Assembly (NCBI GenBank): GCA_002929055.1
Contig: PERY01000010.1
Span: forward strand, 1 to 64,000
Direction of reading: 5' to 3'
Source of the DNA: Methylocystis sp.
GTDB taxonomy: Bacteria; Pseudomonadota; Alphaproteobacteria; Rhizobiales; Beijerinckiaceae
Length of the DNA: 64,000 nucleotides
Positions 18,083 through 27,182 of this stretch are shown in pieces. Position numbers and translations under genes: made by a program. The notes under the pieces were generated by a model. The model had not been told where the DNA came from and did not search any database. It worked only from the letters and a program-made list of their open reading frames with translations. Within the stretch, counting starts at the first letter, position 1, and each line of letters begins with the position of its first letter.

Positions 18083-18973
18083 ATGGCCGACGGACACGCG
18101 AAACCGCAACACGACTACCATCTCGTCGATCCGAGTCCGTGGCCGATCGTCGGCGCCTTCTCCGCTCTCGCGACCGCCATCGGCGCTATCATGTGGATGG
18201 CGCAGCACAAGGGCGCGCCGATCTACGGCCAGACCTGGGGCGGCACGCTGTTTTTCGTTGGCTTCGCGTCCATCCTCGCGGTTATGTTCGCCTGGTGGAG
18301 CGACATCGTCCGCGAGGCCGAAGTTCAGGGTCATCACACCGCGGTCGTGCAGTTGCATCACCGCTACGGCATGATCCTGTTCATCCTCTCGGAGGTGATG
18401 TTCTTCGTCGCCTGGTTCTGGGCCTTCTTCAATTCCAGCATCTTCCCCGGCGACGTCTGGCAGGTCACCCGCACCGAGCTTTTCCAGGGCGTGTGGCCGC
18501 CCAAGGGCCTCGAGGTTCTGAGCCCCTGGAAGCTGCCGCTCCTCAACACCGTCATTCTGCTCACCTCCGGCGCGACGCTCACCTGGGCGCATCACGGCCT
18601 GTTGCACGACGACCGCAGCCAGCTCAAGAAGGGCCTGATGGCGACGATCGCGCTTGGCCTGATCTTCACGGCCGTGCAGGGCTATGAATACGCCCATGCG
18701 CCCTTCGCCTTCTCCTTCGATCCGGCCAAGCCGGCGGCGACGAATTACGGCTCGACCTTCTTCATGGCGACCGGCTTCCACGGCTTCCACGTCATCGTCG
18801 GCACGCTGTTCCTCATCGTCTGCCTCTTCCGCGCGATGAAGGGCCACTTCAAGCCCGATCAGCACCTCGGTTTTGAATTCGCCGCGTGGTATTGGCACTT
18901 CGTCGACGTGGTCTGGCTGTTTCTGTTCCTGTGCATATATGTCTGGGGCAATTGGGGCGGCGCGATGGAATAG
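18083..18973 (+). CDS. ctaE: Cytochrome c oxidase subunit III
   Basis: A 296-residue, seven-helix subunit III. It opens HDYHLVDPSPWPIVG and contains the lipid-binding and interface blocks LSEVMFFVAWFWAFF and GFHGFHVIVGTLFL, ending FAAWYWHFVDVVWLFLF, all family hallmarks. Subunit III stabilises the catalytic core and its lifetime under turnover. It is spaced 73 bases from ctaG, on the same strand, and followed at 93 bases by the DUF983 gene. Confidence 0.97.
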   Translation: MADGHAKPQHDYHLVDPSPWPIVGAFSALATAIGAIMWMAQHKGAPIYGQTWGGTLFFVGFASILAVMFAWWSDIVREAEVQGHHTAVVQLHHRYGMILFILSEVMFFVAWFWAFFNSSIFPGDVWQVTRTELFQGVWPPKGLEVLSPWKLPLLNTVILLTSGATLTWAHHGLLHDDRSQLKKGLMATIALGLIFTAVQGYEYAHAPFAFSFDPAKPAATNYGSTFFMATGFHGFHVIVGTLFLIVCLFRAMKGHFKPDQHLGFEFAAWYWHFVDVVWLFLFLCIYVWGNWGGAME

Positions 18974-19066
18974 GCGCGGAGCGCAATTCGCGCGACGGCC
19001 CATTCTCACATGTTCGACGGTCACGGCGCCGCCGTGGCCGTTTTCTTTTGAAGCGAGCGAACAGAG

Positions 19067-19444
19067 ATGGCTGAAGAGCACGTCTATCCTCCGGCGCAGG
19101 TCTATATCGACGGTCTGCTCGGCCGCTGCCCCCGCTGCAGCAAGGGGCATATGATCGAGGGTCTCCTGACGGTGCCGGCCAAATGCGAGGTCTGCGGCCT
19201 CGATTTCGGCTTCGCCGACACGGGCGACGGGCCGGCCATCTTCGTCATGACCATCGCAGGCTTCATCATCGTGGGCCTCGCCTGGTATATCGAGGTTGTC
19301 TACCAGCCGCCCTATTGGGTGCATGCGATGATCTTCCTGCCCTTCTCCGCCTTCGTCTGCATCGGCCTGCTGCGCCCGGCCAAGGGATTGCTGATCGCCC
19401 TCCAATATTTCAACAAGGCGGAAGAGGGACAACGCGAGTCATGA
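19067..19444 (+). CDS. DUF983 zinc-ribbon membrane protein
   Basis: A 125-residue protein with an N-terminal zinc-ribbon made of CPRC and CEVC (about residues 24-45) and two membrane helices (about 57-75 and 82-100). This is the DUF983 pattern, found next to ctaE and surf1 in most alphaproteobacteria, which implies a part in oxidase assembly, though no activity is proven. Its stop overlaps the surf1 start by four bases (ATGA), so translation is probably coupled. Confidence 0.92.
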   Translation: MAEEHVYPPAQVYIDGLLGRCPRCSKGHMIEGLLTVPAKCEVCGLDFGFADTGDGPAIFVMTIAGFIIVGLAWYIEVVYQPPYWVHAMIFLPFSAFVCIGLLRPAKGLLIALQYFNKAEEGQRES

Positions 19445-20181
19445 GCCGCGGCGCGCGGGCGCTGCTCTGGCCGGCGATCGCCACGCTTCTCGGCGTGGCC
19501 CTGCTTGTCAGCCTTGGCTCGTGGCAATTGCGGCGCCTCGGTGAAAAGGAGGCGCTGATCGCGCGTATCGAGAGCCGCGTGCATGTCCCCCCGCAGGATT
19601 TTCCGCCGCCGGGCGACTGGCGAGCGCCAGCCGATTTTGACTTCGCCCATGTGCGGGCGCGCGGGCGCTATGTCGAAGGCCGCGACGCGCTCATCTTCAT
19701 GAAAGCGCCCGACGGGTTCGGCCCGGAACCCGGCTATATGGTCGTCACGCCCTTCGCCCTGTTGTCGGGAAACACGATTCTTGTCGAGCGCGGCTTCATT
19801 CCGGCGTCGAAAGCCGACGACCTCGCCGGACGCGCTCCGCCCTCGGGCGAATTGACCATCACGGGACTCATGCGTGCGCCGCAGTCGCGCAACATGTTCA
19901 CGCCGTCCGACGACCCCGCGCGCTTTATCTGGTACACCCGCGACCCTGCGGCCATCTCGGCCGCGCTGGGCGTTGCGAGCGCTGCCCCCTTCTTCACAAT
20001 CGCGCTCCAGTCGCCCCAGAGCGCCGTGCCGAACGGATTTCCGCGCCTGGTCTCCGCCACGCCGGAAATCGTGAACAACCATCTCTCCTACGCTTTCACG
20101 TGGTTTTCCCTCGCATTGGCGCTCCTCGTCGTTTTCGCCGTCTTCGCCCGGGGGCGCCTGAAGCTTGGGGACGCGGGCTGA
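19441..20181 (+). CDS. SURF1 family oxidase assembly protein
   Basis: A 246-residue protein with the SURF1 plan: one helix at each end (about residues 8-26 and 219-237) and a periplasmic domain between. Typical blocks are SLGSWQLRRLGEKEALI just after helix 1, VERGFIPAS and the C-terminal NNHLSYAFTWFSLALALL. SURF1 takes part in inserting heme A into subunit I. ATG at 19441 overlaps the DUF983 stop. It closes the oxidase unit; thrC follows after 83 bases. Confidence 0.96.
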   Translation: MSRGARALLWPAIATLLGVALLVSLGSWQLRRLGEKEALIARIESRVHVPPQDFPPPGDWRAPADFDFAHVRARGRYVEGRDALIFMKAPDGFGPEPGYMVVTPFALLSGNTILVERGFIPASKADDLAGRAPPSGELTITGLMRAPQSRNMFTPSDDPARFIWYTRDPAAISAALGVASAAPFFTIALQSPQSAVPNGFPRLVSATPEIVNNHLSYAFTWFSLALALLVVFAVFARGRLKLGDAG

Positions 20182-20264
20182 AGCGCTTGCGGCGCGCGCG
20201 AATATGTTATGAAAAGACCCCCGACGCGCGCGCCCTGCGTCGTCTGCCGTCCATGGACTGAACG

Positions 20265-21671
20265 TTGCGCTATCTTTCCACGCGCGGAGAAGCCGCGCAG
20301 CTTGCATTCGACGATGTTTTGCTGGCCGGCCTCGCGACGGACGGAGGCCTCTATGCGCCTTTTGCCTATCCCCATGTCTCGCCCAAAGATATCGCCGCGC
20401 TTGCCGGCGTTCCCTATGCGCAGGCCGCCGCAAGGCTCATCGGCCCCTTCCTGAGCGAGGACGCATCGTGCGCGGCTCTGCCTGCGCAGACCGAGGCCGC
20501 CTATGCGAGCTTCCGTCATCGCGCCATCGCGCCGCTCATCCAGATCGCCGATAATCTCTTCGTGCTCGAACTTTTCCATGGGCCGACGCTCGCCTTCAAG
20601 GATCTGGCGATGCAACTTCTCGGCCGCATGATGAACGACGTGCTCGAGAAGCGGAACCTGCGCGCGACGATCGTCGGCGCCACCTCCGGCGACACGGGCG
20701 CCGCCGCGATCGAGGCGTTTCGCGGCCTGCCGCGCGTCGACGTGTTCATTCTCTATCCGCATGGCCGCGTCTCCGACGTTCAGCGCAGGCAGATGACGAC
20801 CGTCGCCGACGACAATATCCACACCATCGCGTTGCAAGGCACATTCGACGACGCGCAGAACATCTTGAAGCGCCTGTTCCGCAATGCGCCGTTCCGCGAG
20901 CGCGTGGGGCTCGCGGGCGTCAACTCCATCAACTGGGCGCGCGTCGTCGCCCAGATGGTTTACTATTTCACCAGCGCGGTCTCGCTCGGCGCGCCGCATC
21001 GGCATGTCTCCTTCGCCGTGCCGACCGGCAATTTCGGCGACGTGCTCGCGGGCTATATCGCCAAGCATATGGGCCTGCCGGTCGAGCGGCTCATCGTCGC
21101 GACCAACGCCAACGACATTCTCGCACGCGCACTCGCCACGGGCCGCTACGAGCCGCGCGGCGTCATGCCGACGCAATCGCCTTCGATGGACATTCAGGTC
21201 TCCTCAAATTTCGAGCGGCTGCTGTTCGATGCGACCGGGCGGGATCACGGCGCCATCCGCGGCGCTTTCGCCTCTCTCGATCAGTCCGGAGCCTTCGACA
21301 TACCTCCGGCGGCGCTCGCAGCCATTCGCGGCGAGTTCGACGCGCTTTCCATCGGAGAAGCTGATACGACCGACGAAATCGCGCGCACGTGGCGTGAGGC
21401 GCAATATGTGCTCGATCCCCACACGGCGACGGGCGTGAGTGCGGCGCGCGCGCGGCTTGCGCGGGAACCCGCGACCCCGGTGATCGCGCTGGCGACGGCG
21501 CATCCGGCAAAGTTTCCCGATGCGATCGAGCGCGCCATCGGTTACCGGCCGCATCTGCCCGACTCGCTCGCCGCGCGACTCGAAGGGCCGGAGCGCTTCA
21601 CCATATTGGAGAACGACGAAGCGCGCGTCGCGAATTTCATTGCTGAACGCGCCCGCGCGGCGAAGGCATGA
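20265..21671 (+). CDS. thrC: Threonine synthase
   Basis: A 468-residue fold-type II PLP enzyme. It opens MRYLSTRGEA and carries the PLP lysine in TLAFKDLAMQ (Lys112) and the phosphate loop GATSGDTGAAAIE. GVNSINWARVVAQMVYY and VPTGNFGDVLAGYIAK are further family blocks. It converts O-phosphohomoserine to threonine. The start is TTG at 20265, unusual among neighbours; no ATG or GTG fits the conserved N-terminus. Its stop overlaps the following GNAT gene (ATGA). Many relatives have an M16 peptidase gene directly after thrC, which is missing here. Confidence 0.96.
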   Translation: MRYLSTRGEAAQLAFDDVLLAGLATDGGLYAPFAYPHVSPKDIAALAGVPYAQAAARLIGPFLSEDASCAALPAQTEAAYASFRHRAIAPLIQIADNLFVLELFHGPTLAFKDLAMQLLGRMMNDVLEKRNLRATIVGATSGDTGAAAIEAFRGLPRVDVFILYPHGRVSDVQRRQMTTVADDNIHTIALQGTFDDAQNILKRLFRNAPFRERVGLAGVNSINWARVVAQMVYYFTSAVSLGAPHRHVSFAVPTGNFGDVLAGYIAKHMGLPVERLIVATNANDILARALATGRYEPRGVMPTQSPSMDIQVSSNFERLLFDATGRDHGAIRGAFASLDQSGAFDIPPAALAAIRGEFDALSIGEADTTDEIARTWREAQYVLDPHTATGVSAARARLAREPATPVIALATAHPAKFPDAIERAIGYRPHLPDSLAARLEGPERFTILENDEARVANFIAERARAAKA

Positions 21672-22276
21672 CGATGGCACTTTTTGGCGTCATGGGGCGT
21701 CGGGACATGCCCATCCGCGGAGAGGGCGTGTATATGCGCCCCTCCGAGATGCGCGATTACACCGAATGGGCGTCGCTGCGCGAGAGGAGCCGCTCGTTCC
21801 TCACCCCCTGGGAGCCGCTCTGGCCGGTCGACGACCTCACCCGCGCAAGCTTCCGCTACCGTGTGCGCCGCCATGCCGAGGAGATGGCGCGCGACGAGGC
21901 CTATTCCTTCTTCGTCTTCCGCGAAGAGGACGACCTTTTGCTCGGCGGGCTTTCCTTCGGCCATGTGCGGCGCGGCGTCTCGCAGGCGGCGACGCTCGGC
22001 TACTGGATGGGCGAGCCCTTCGCCGGCAAGGGCTACATGACCCGCGCCGCGCGCGCGGCCTGCGCCTATGCCTTCGACAAGCAGGGCCTCCACCGGATCG
22101 AGGCCGCATGCCTGCCGACGAACCAGCCCTCCAGGCGACTGCTGGAGCGCGTCGGCTTCAAGCAGGAAGGCTATGCGCGCTCCTACCTCAACATCAACGG
22201 CCAGTGGCGCGACCATCTGCTCTTCGCGCTTCTCGAGACCGACCCCACGCCGCCCGGCAAACCATCAATGAGGTGA
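21668..22276 (+). CDS. RimJ/RimL-type GNAT acetyltransferase
   Basis: A 202-residue GNAT enzyme of the ribosomal-protein acetyltransferase type. It shows YMRPSEMRDYTEWASLRERSR at the N-terminus and GYWMGEPFAGKGYMTRA for acetyl-CoA pyrophosphate binding. It ends with HRIEAACLPTNQPSRRLLERVGF and the usual EGYARSYLNINGQWRDHLLF. The family acetylates protein N-termini (S5, S18, L12) or small molecules. It overlaps thrC by four bases and is translationally coupled to it. The true substrate is not evident. Confidence 0.9.
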   Translation: MTMALFGVMGRRDMPIRGEGVYMRPSEMRDYTEWASLRERSRSFLTPWEPLWPVDDLTRASFRYRVRRHAEEMARDEAYSFFVFREEDDLLLGGLSFGHVRRGVSQAATLGYWMGEPFAGKGYMTRAARAACAYAFDKQGLHRIEAACLPTNQPSRRLLERVGFKQEGYARSYLNINGQWRDHLLFALLETDPTPPGKPSMR

Positions 22277-22378
22277 ATCCTCGGGGGTGAATTCTCGTTG
22301 ACCATGCTGCAAGGTCGCGGCTGAGCTTTGCCGAAACTTCGCGTAAATTGCTCAGGGGTTTGCTGGCCGGGGTCTATC

Positions 22379-23140
22379 GTGAGCATTGAAGGCATCGAAA
22401 CGTCGATCATTGGCGGCTCAGACGTCGCGCGCCTGACGATCGAAGAGACCGCGCGCATGATGCTCGAGCTGGCGAAGGCGCCGGCGCGGGGAAACGGGCC
22501 TTATTACTTAACCTCCGTCAACGGCGAGGTGCTTGCGCGCCGCGCCTTCGACAAGGAGTTCGCCGCGCTGGTGGATTGCGCCGACTCGATCTCCGCCGAT
22601 GGCCAGCCGCTCGTCGCCGCCTCCCGCCTCCTGTCGAAAAAGCCGCTCCCCGAGCGCGTCGCGACGACCGATCTTTACCCCGTCGTCGCGCGCATGGCGC
22701 AGGAGACGGGCGCAAGCTTTTATCTTCTCGGCGCGAGCGAAGAGGTGAACCGCGCGACCTGTGAAGCGACGCTGCGCATGGCGCCGCGCGTGAACATTCT
22801 GGGCCGCTCGCATGGCTTTCTGAAAGGCGCGGCGCTCGAAGCCAAGCTCGACGAGATCAACGCGCTTGCGCCCGACATTCTCTGGCTCGCCATGGGCGTG
22901 CCGCTGGAGCAGCAATTCGTGCGCGACCATGCGCATCGCTTGAAGAATGTGAAGATGATCAAGACCTCCGGCGGCCTCTTCGATTTCATCGCCGGCGTGA
23001 AGAAGCGCGCGCCGCAATGGATGCAGGACGCCGGGCTCGAATGGGCGTTTCGCCTGGGGCTGGAGCCGAAGCGGCTCTTGAAGCGCTATCTGACGACGAA
23101 CCCGGTCGCGGCCTATCTGCTGCTGACGCAGACGCGGTGA
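22379..23140 (+). CDS. WecG/TagA/CpsF family glycosyltransferase
   Basis: A protein of about 253 residues from GTG at 22379; the frame stays open to a TTG at 22328. It shows the GT26 blocks YYLTSVNGEVLARRAFD, the Asp-bearing SADGQPLV, FYLLGASEEVN and PDILWLAMGVPLEQQFV, and ends with the RxGLEPKRLLKRYL-type membrane-contact segment. Members add N-acetylmannosaminuronate, N-acetylmannosamine or related sugars to lipid-linked intermediates of surface polysaccharides. No other polysaccharide gene is nearby, so the polymer is unknown. Confidence 0.88.
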   Translation: MSIEGIETSIIGGSDVARLTIEETARMMLELAKAPARGNGPYYLTSVNGEVLARRAFDKEFAALVDCADSISADGQPLVAASRLLSKKPLPERVATTDLYPVVARMAQETGASFYLLGASEEVNRATCEATLRMAPRVNILGRSHGFLKGAALEAKLDEINALAPDILWLAMGVPLEQQFVRDHAHRLKNVKMIKTSGGLFDFIAGVKKRAPQWMQDAGLEWAFRLGLEPKRLLKRYLTTNPVAAYLLLTQTR

Positions 23141-23147
23141 AACGCGT

Positions 23148-23174
23148 CCGTCATTGCGAGCCTCGCAATGACGG
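23148..23174. repeat. REP-type palindrome, collapsed copy 2
   Basis: A perfect 13-bp inverted repeat, CCGTCATTGCGAG / CTCGCAATGACGG, separated by one base. It equals the outer arms of the longer elements at 6779 and 29672 with the inner GAAGCAATCC arms deleted. It lies between convergent genes and could fold in both transcripts. Confidence 0.85.
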
Positions 23175-23189
23175 GAAAGCGGCGGCGCG

Positions 23190-24155
23190 CTACTTGGCGA
23201 TCCGCCCCGCCAATTTCCCCCACAGCGCATTCCCCGCCTTGAAAACATAATCGAGCTTCGCGCTCGTCACGCTTTGCGCGCCCTTCGCGATCAACCAGTC
23301 TGCGAGAGACGCCACCTGCTTCGTCGGACAGGTGAAGACCGCCGTCTCTCCACTCTGTTCGCGAAGCGCTGCGCCAAAGGATGCTTGCGCTTCCCTCAGC
23401 GCCTCGTCGTTCAGCGCAACAGCCGCGCGCACTTCGCGCGTCGTGCGCGCTTCCTCTTCCGCGGCGATGCGCGAGAGGATGATGCGGGCGGCTTCGCGCG
23501 CGGTCTCGCTCCACGGCGCCGTCAGCGACGCCACGAGATTGGCCTGCGAGCGCAGGATCACGCCATCGTCCAGAATCTTGAGCGCATTGGCCGCGAGCGT
23601 CGCGCCGGTCGTGGTGATGTCGACGATGAGATCGGCCGATCCCGCCGCCGGCGCGCCTTCCGTCGCGCCGGAGCTCTCGACGATGCGGTAATCCCCAACG
23701 CCATGCTGCGCGAAGAAGCGGCGCGTCGTGTTGATGTATTTCGTCGCGACGCGAAGCCCGCGTCCGTGCCGCGCGCGAAAGCCGCCGGCGATGTCGGCGA
23801 GATCGGCCATGGCGCGCACGTCGATCCAGGCCTGCGGCGCGGCGACGACGACATTGGCGTGGCCAAAGCCCAGCGGCGCCAACATCTCCACCTTGTTGTC
23901 GGGATCCGCGATCTCCTCGCGCACGAGGTCTTCGCCGGTGACGCCGAAATGCACTTCGCCGCGCGCAAGGCGCCCGGTGATTTCGGAGGCCGAGAGATAC
24001 GCGACTTCCGCGCCCTCGAGCCCGGCGATGGCGCCGCGATAGTCGCGCGCGCCGCGGCCCTGCGTCAGCTCGAGGCCGGCGCGGGCGAAGAAGGCGTTGG
24101 CGTTTTCCTGCAGGCGCCCCTTGGAGGGCGTCGCGACGATGAGTTTGCCCGTCAT
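23190..24155 (-). CDS. hisG: ATP phosphoribosyltransferase catalytic subunit
   Basis: A 321-residue HisG. It opens [15 protein letters not shown] and contains [24 protein letters not shown] and [22 protein letters not shown], the phosphoribosyl-binding loop; the pattern is clear. It catalyses the first, feedback-regulated step of histidine synthesis. Short-form HisG that needs HisZ is usually 200-230 residues; here an extra C-terminal region of about 90 residues follows the catalytic domain. It overlaps hisZ by four bases (ATGA) and is the downstream gene of that pair. Confidence 0.95.
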   Translation of the reverse strand: MTGKLIVATPSKGRLQENANAFFARAGLELTQGRGARDYRGAIAGLEGAEVAYLSASEITGRLARGEVHFGVTGEDLVREEIADPDNKVEMLAPLGFGHANVVVAAPQAWIDVRAMADLADIAGGFRARHGRGLRVATKYINTTRRFFAQHGVGDYRIVESSGATEGAPAAGSADLIVDITTTGATLAANALKILDDGVILRSQANLVASLTAPWSETAREAARIILSRIAAEEEARTTREVRAAVALNDEALREAQASFGAALREQSGETAVFTCPTKQVASLADWLIAKGAQSVTSAKLDYVFKAGNALWGKLAGRIAK

Positions 24156-25342
24156 GCCGCGCCTCCCGCGCGCGCGGCGCTTGCAATTCTGTCGATCCAG
24201 ATGGCGGCGCCGACGGCCGGAATGTCGGCGTTGGCGCCAAGAGTTTTCAGCAGGCGATCATAGCGCCCGCCGCCGACGACCGGCTCGCTCGAGGCGTCAT
24301 GTCCCGCCTCGAAGACGAAGCCGGAGTAGTAATCCAGCTGGCGCGCGAAGCTCGCGGAGAAGGTCATCTCGTCGAGATTGAGGCCGCGCGCGGCGATGAA
24401 GCCCGCGCGCGTGTCGAAGGAATCGAGCGCCGCGGAAAGATCGAGCCGCGCGTCGTCGGCGAGCGTGCGCAAAGCCGCGGACGCGATGTCGGGTGCGCCT
24501 TCTATGGCGAAGAACGCCTCGGCGAGCGCGCGCTTTTCAACCGAAACGCCGGCGCCTTCCGCGAGCGTCGCCTGATCGAGGAAGCGTTCGGCGATTTCGG
24601 CCGGGCTGCGGCCGCCCACCGCCGTGATGCCGGCGATCGAAAGAAGATCCTCCACGAGACGGCGGGCGTCGGCGGGGTCGACCTTGGTCAGCGCCGCGAG
24701 CACGCCGGACTGCTCGGAGCCGTTGCGCCGGGGCGGCGCGAAAATGTCGGCGACGGACTGGCCGCGCGCATGCCCGGCCTCGATGCGCCGGCGCCAGACG
24801 GAGGGCAGGGCGAGTCCGTCGAGAAAGGCCCCGACGAGCCCCGCGTCGCCCATCCGGACCGAGAGATCGGAGGCCCCGGCGGCTGCGGCGGCGTCGAGCG
24901 CCGCGCCCAGGATTTCGGCGTCCGCGGCCTCGCGGTCGGTGCGGCCAAAGCTCTCAATGCCCGCCTGAAGAAATTCCCCGGCGCCCTGATCGCCGTGCAG
25001 GGGCGCGCGAAAGATGGAGCCGCCATAAGCGAAAGAGGCGGATTCGCCCGCGGCCGAACGCAGATAATCGAGACAGACGGGGATCGTATATTCCGGGCGC
25101 AGGCAGAGTTCGGCGCCCGAAGCGTCGGTCGTCAGATAGAGGTGTCCGCGAAAATCCTCCCCCGAGCGGTCGAGGAAAACGCCGGCCGGCTGCAGGAGCC
25201 TTGGCTCGCAGCGCAGGAAGAGCGCCCGCTCGAAATGCGCTAGTATGGCCGCAAGTCTCTCTGCGGGCCGGCGGTCTGATGCTCTGGCGGTGGCGTCGCT
25301 CACGCTCGGAAATTCCTCTCGATTTTGCGCTTTGTTTAGCAA
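24152..25342 (-). CDS. hisZ: ATP phosphoribosyltransferase regulatory subunit HisZ
   Basis: A 396-residue protein resembling class II histidyl-tRNA synthetase catalytic cores: [16 protein letters not shown] (motif 2-like), [21 protein letters not shown] and the C-terminal [10 protein letters not shown] plus [14 protein letters not shown]. HisZ has lost aminoacylation and instead activates and regulates HisG. Its coupling to hisG by an ATGA overlap supports HisZ rather than HisS. The start shown is the longest; the family part begins near residue 26. Confidence 0.94.
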   Translation of the reverse strand: MLNKAQNREEFPSVSDATARASDRRPAERLAAILAHFERALFLRCEPRLLQPAGVFLDRSGEDFRGHLYLTTDASGAELCLRPEYTIPVCLDYLRSAAGESASFAYGGSIFRAPLHGDQGAGEFLQAGIESFGRTDREAADAEILGAALDAAAAAGASDLSVRMGDAGLVGAFLDGLALPSVWRRRIEAGHARGQSVADIFAPPRRNGSEQSGVLAALTKVDPADARRLVEDLLSIAGITAVGGRSPAEIAERFLDQATLAEGAGVSVEKRALAEAFFAIEGAPDIASAALRTLADDARLDLSAALDSFDTRAGFIAARGLNLDEMTFSASFARQLDYYSGFVFEAGHDASSEPVVGGGRYDRLLKTLGANADIPAVGAAIWIDRIASAARAGGAA

Positions 25343-25419
25343 CTGCCCCGCGCCCGCGCACCCGCTTTCGGGCGGAAAGGTGAATGTCCCCGAAGGAAAT
25401 TTTTGCGACTGGAATCGAG

Positions 25420-25443
25420 AACCGCGGCTTTCGGGCCGCGGTT
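25420..25443. other. Perfect inverted repeat between hisZ and the hemerythrin gene
   Basis: A 9-bp stem AACCGCGGC / GCCGCGGTT with a 6-base loop. It lies after the hemerythrin stop and before the hisZ start, both on the minus strand. No T-run follows on either strand, so it is not a clear intrinsic terminator; it may be a Rho-type 3' end or an mRNA stabiliser. Confidence 0.55.
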
Positions 25444-25471
25444 CGAGAGGTTCTTCCCTGTCAGCAAGCCT

Positions 25472-26326
25472 TCAACGCCGATGCTCCCAACCGCGCCGGG
25501 AGGCCTCCGCATGGCGCTTGGGGTCGCCATGCCAGCCGCGTTGCGCTTCCTGCCCCTGCCGGCCCTCTTGGCGCCCCTCCTGGCGCCCCTCTTGACGCCC
25601 CTCCTGGCGCCTGTCCTGGCGCTCATCCTCCTGGCCGCGGGCGCCGCGGGCCGGGCCGCTTTCGCGCTCGTCCCATCCTCCGCGCTCCTCGCCCCTGCCG
25701 CCGCGCGCCCGAGATTCCGGCGCGCTGGCGTCGCGATCCTCCATGGCGACATGGAGCGTCGTCGGCTCGGGGAGGAAGAGGTTCTTCGCGTTCTCCTCCA
25801 TCAGTTCGACGCGCCGGGCCTGCAGCTGCTCGCCGAGGGCGGCGGTGTCGATTTCCGCTTCGATCGCCTTGGCGAAAATGCTCTCGGGGCTGCGCTCCTC
25901 CTCGTCGATATGATGACGGACGTATTCGGAGAGCACCTTCACCTTCGCGTCGAAGAAAGGATCGCTGGTCGGCGTGCCGATGGCGATGTCGTAGACGAGC
26001 ACCTTCGCGCTGTCGTGCTCGACCTGCGCCTCGTCGAGCATCGAATCGTCGATATGTTCGCGGCACGCGGGGTAGAAGATTTCTTCCTCGAGTTCAGCGT
26101 GGATCGTGAGCTCGCGGCAGATTTCCTGCGCGATCTTCACCTTCTCCGCGCGCCGCTTGGCGTTTTCGAATTTGTCGAAAAGTTGCTCGACCTTGCGGTG
26201 ATCGGCCTTGAGCATTTCAATCGCGTCGGTCTCCTGGCCGGCGCCACTGCGCTCCTGGCCGGAACCCTGCGCGGCGCCCCGCGCCTTCTCGTCGCGTCCT
26301 TCGCTTCTTTCGCTCTGCCTGGCCAT
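25472..26326 (-). CDS. Hemerythrin HHE-domain protein with repetitive basic tail
   Basis: A 284-residue protein from ATG at 26326, preceded by GAGGG. After a charged leader, a four-helix HHE domain (about residues 35-165) shows the metal-ligand pattern: DHRKVEQLF, HAELEEEIFYPA, VEHDSAKVL and RHHIDEEERSPE, giving His and HxxxE ligands for a di-iron centre. Such proteins bind O2 or NO or act in iron and redox stress. The last 90 residues are a low-complexity Gly/Arg/Glu/Gln region with tandem QEGR units. It is transcribed alone. Confidence 0.85.
   Translation of the reverse strand: MARQSERSEGRDEKARGAAQGSGQERSGAGQETDAIEMLKADHRKVEQLFDKFENAKRRAEKVKIAQEICRELTIHAELEEEIFYPACREHIDDSMLDEAQVEHDSAKVLVYDIAIGTPTSDPFFDAKVKVLSEYVRHHIDEEERSPESIFAKAIEAEIDTAALGEQLQARRVELMEENAKNLFLPEPTTLHVAMEDRDASAPESRARGGRGEERGGWDERESGPARGARGQEDERQDRRQEGRQEGRQEGRQEGRQGQEAQRGWHGDPKRHAEASRRGWEHRR
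25564..25623. repeat. 12-bp tandem repeat inside the hemerythrin gene
   Basis: Five imperfect 12-base units of the type CCTCCTGGCGCC. Read on the minus strand they encode the Gln-Glu-Gly-Arg tail repeats. The period is a multiple of three, so copy number can change without a frameshift. Confidence 0.8.
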
Positions 26327-26411
26327 GACTATACCCTCGCTCGCCCCTTTGCCGGTCGAGCGCGTAACGCCAGAATCTGCATCCATGTTCCCTTTAGGGG
26401 CCCCCGCGCCG

Positions 26412-27182
26412 TCACCCGCCTGGCAGCCGGTCCAGAAGCTGCTCGAGCGGGGCCGCGCTCACCGCGTTGGGCGGCGAATAAGGCTCGCTCGCGGAGGCGA
26501 CCAGCGAGACGGCGACGACGACGGCGGCGGCGAAGACCGCTTGCGCGAGGAGCTGCGGCCGCGCGCGCTCCAGATGCACGACAGCGAGGCTGATCTGGGT
26601 AATGAAGGCGATAGCGAGCACGGCCTCCCATTTTCGGTCGTCGGGATAGGCGCTGGCGATGGCGAGGCGCTGCTCCCGCGCGGAACGCACCTTCATCACC
26701 GTGTCGATCAGCGATCGCTGGAAGGCGGAATCGATCTTGGCGGTGCTTGCGGCGCGCGTCAGCGTGTTCAACGCGGCCTCGGCCTCCGGCGATTCTTCGC
26801 CGTTCTCCATGCTTTTCCATTCGAGGCCGACGACCGCTTCCACATAGGCGCGTATGGCCTGGGGCAGATCGGCGACGTCGACGCCGTGGTTTTCGGTGAG
26901 CGCGGAGAGCGTTACAAGCTGTTCGCGCTCAAGGGCGACAGCTCTGTACGCCCGGCGATTCACGTCCCACACGTCCTGGGCGAGGAAGGTCATCAGCAGC
27001 CCGAAGAGCGTCGCCGGGACGCCAACGAAGGGCGGCGCGACGCCGCGCCAGTTCTGGACGCAGGGGGCGAAGGGCGAGGCGAAGCTCAGCCAGCAGAGAA
27101 ACAGCGAAAGACCGGCCATCGCGCCGGTGAGGAGGAGGGCCATGACCGGCGTCGTCTGCGACATCCAGAAATGCAGAAGCAC
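26412..27182 (-). CDS. DUF4239 (bestrophin-like) membrane protein
   Basis: A protein of about 256 residues from GTG at 27182, chosen because GGGAGGG lies 8 bases upstream; an ATG follows at 27164. Two membrane helices near the N-terminus are followed by a cytoplasmic helical region (AYRAVALEREQLVTLSAL) and two C-terminal helices (about residues 195-240). This is the DUF4239 layout, distantly like bestrophin channels. Its function is unknown. It is divergent from the 4.5S RNA gene, whose position rules out starts upstream of about 27330. Confidence 0.78.
   Translation of the reverse strand: MLLHFWMSQTTPVMALLLTGAMAGLSLFLCWLSFASPFAPCVQNWRGVAPPFVGVPATLFGLLMTFLAQDVWDVNRRAYRAVALEREQLVTLSALTENHGVDVADLPQAIRAYVEAVVGLEWKSMENGEESPEAEAALNTLTRAASTAKIDSAFQRSLIDTVMKVRSAREQRLAIASAYPDDRKWEAVLAIAFITQISLAVVHLERARPQLLAQAVFAAAVVVAVSLVASASEPYSPPNAVSAAPLEQLLDRLPGG

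Noticed and set aside
25564-25623. Possible CRISPR or minisatellite
   Set aside because: Units are only 12 bases without unique spacers and lie in frame inside the hemerythrin gene.
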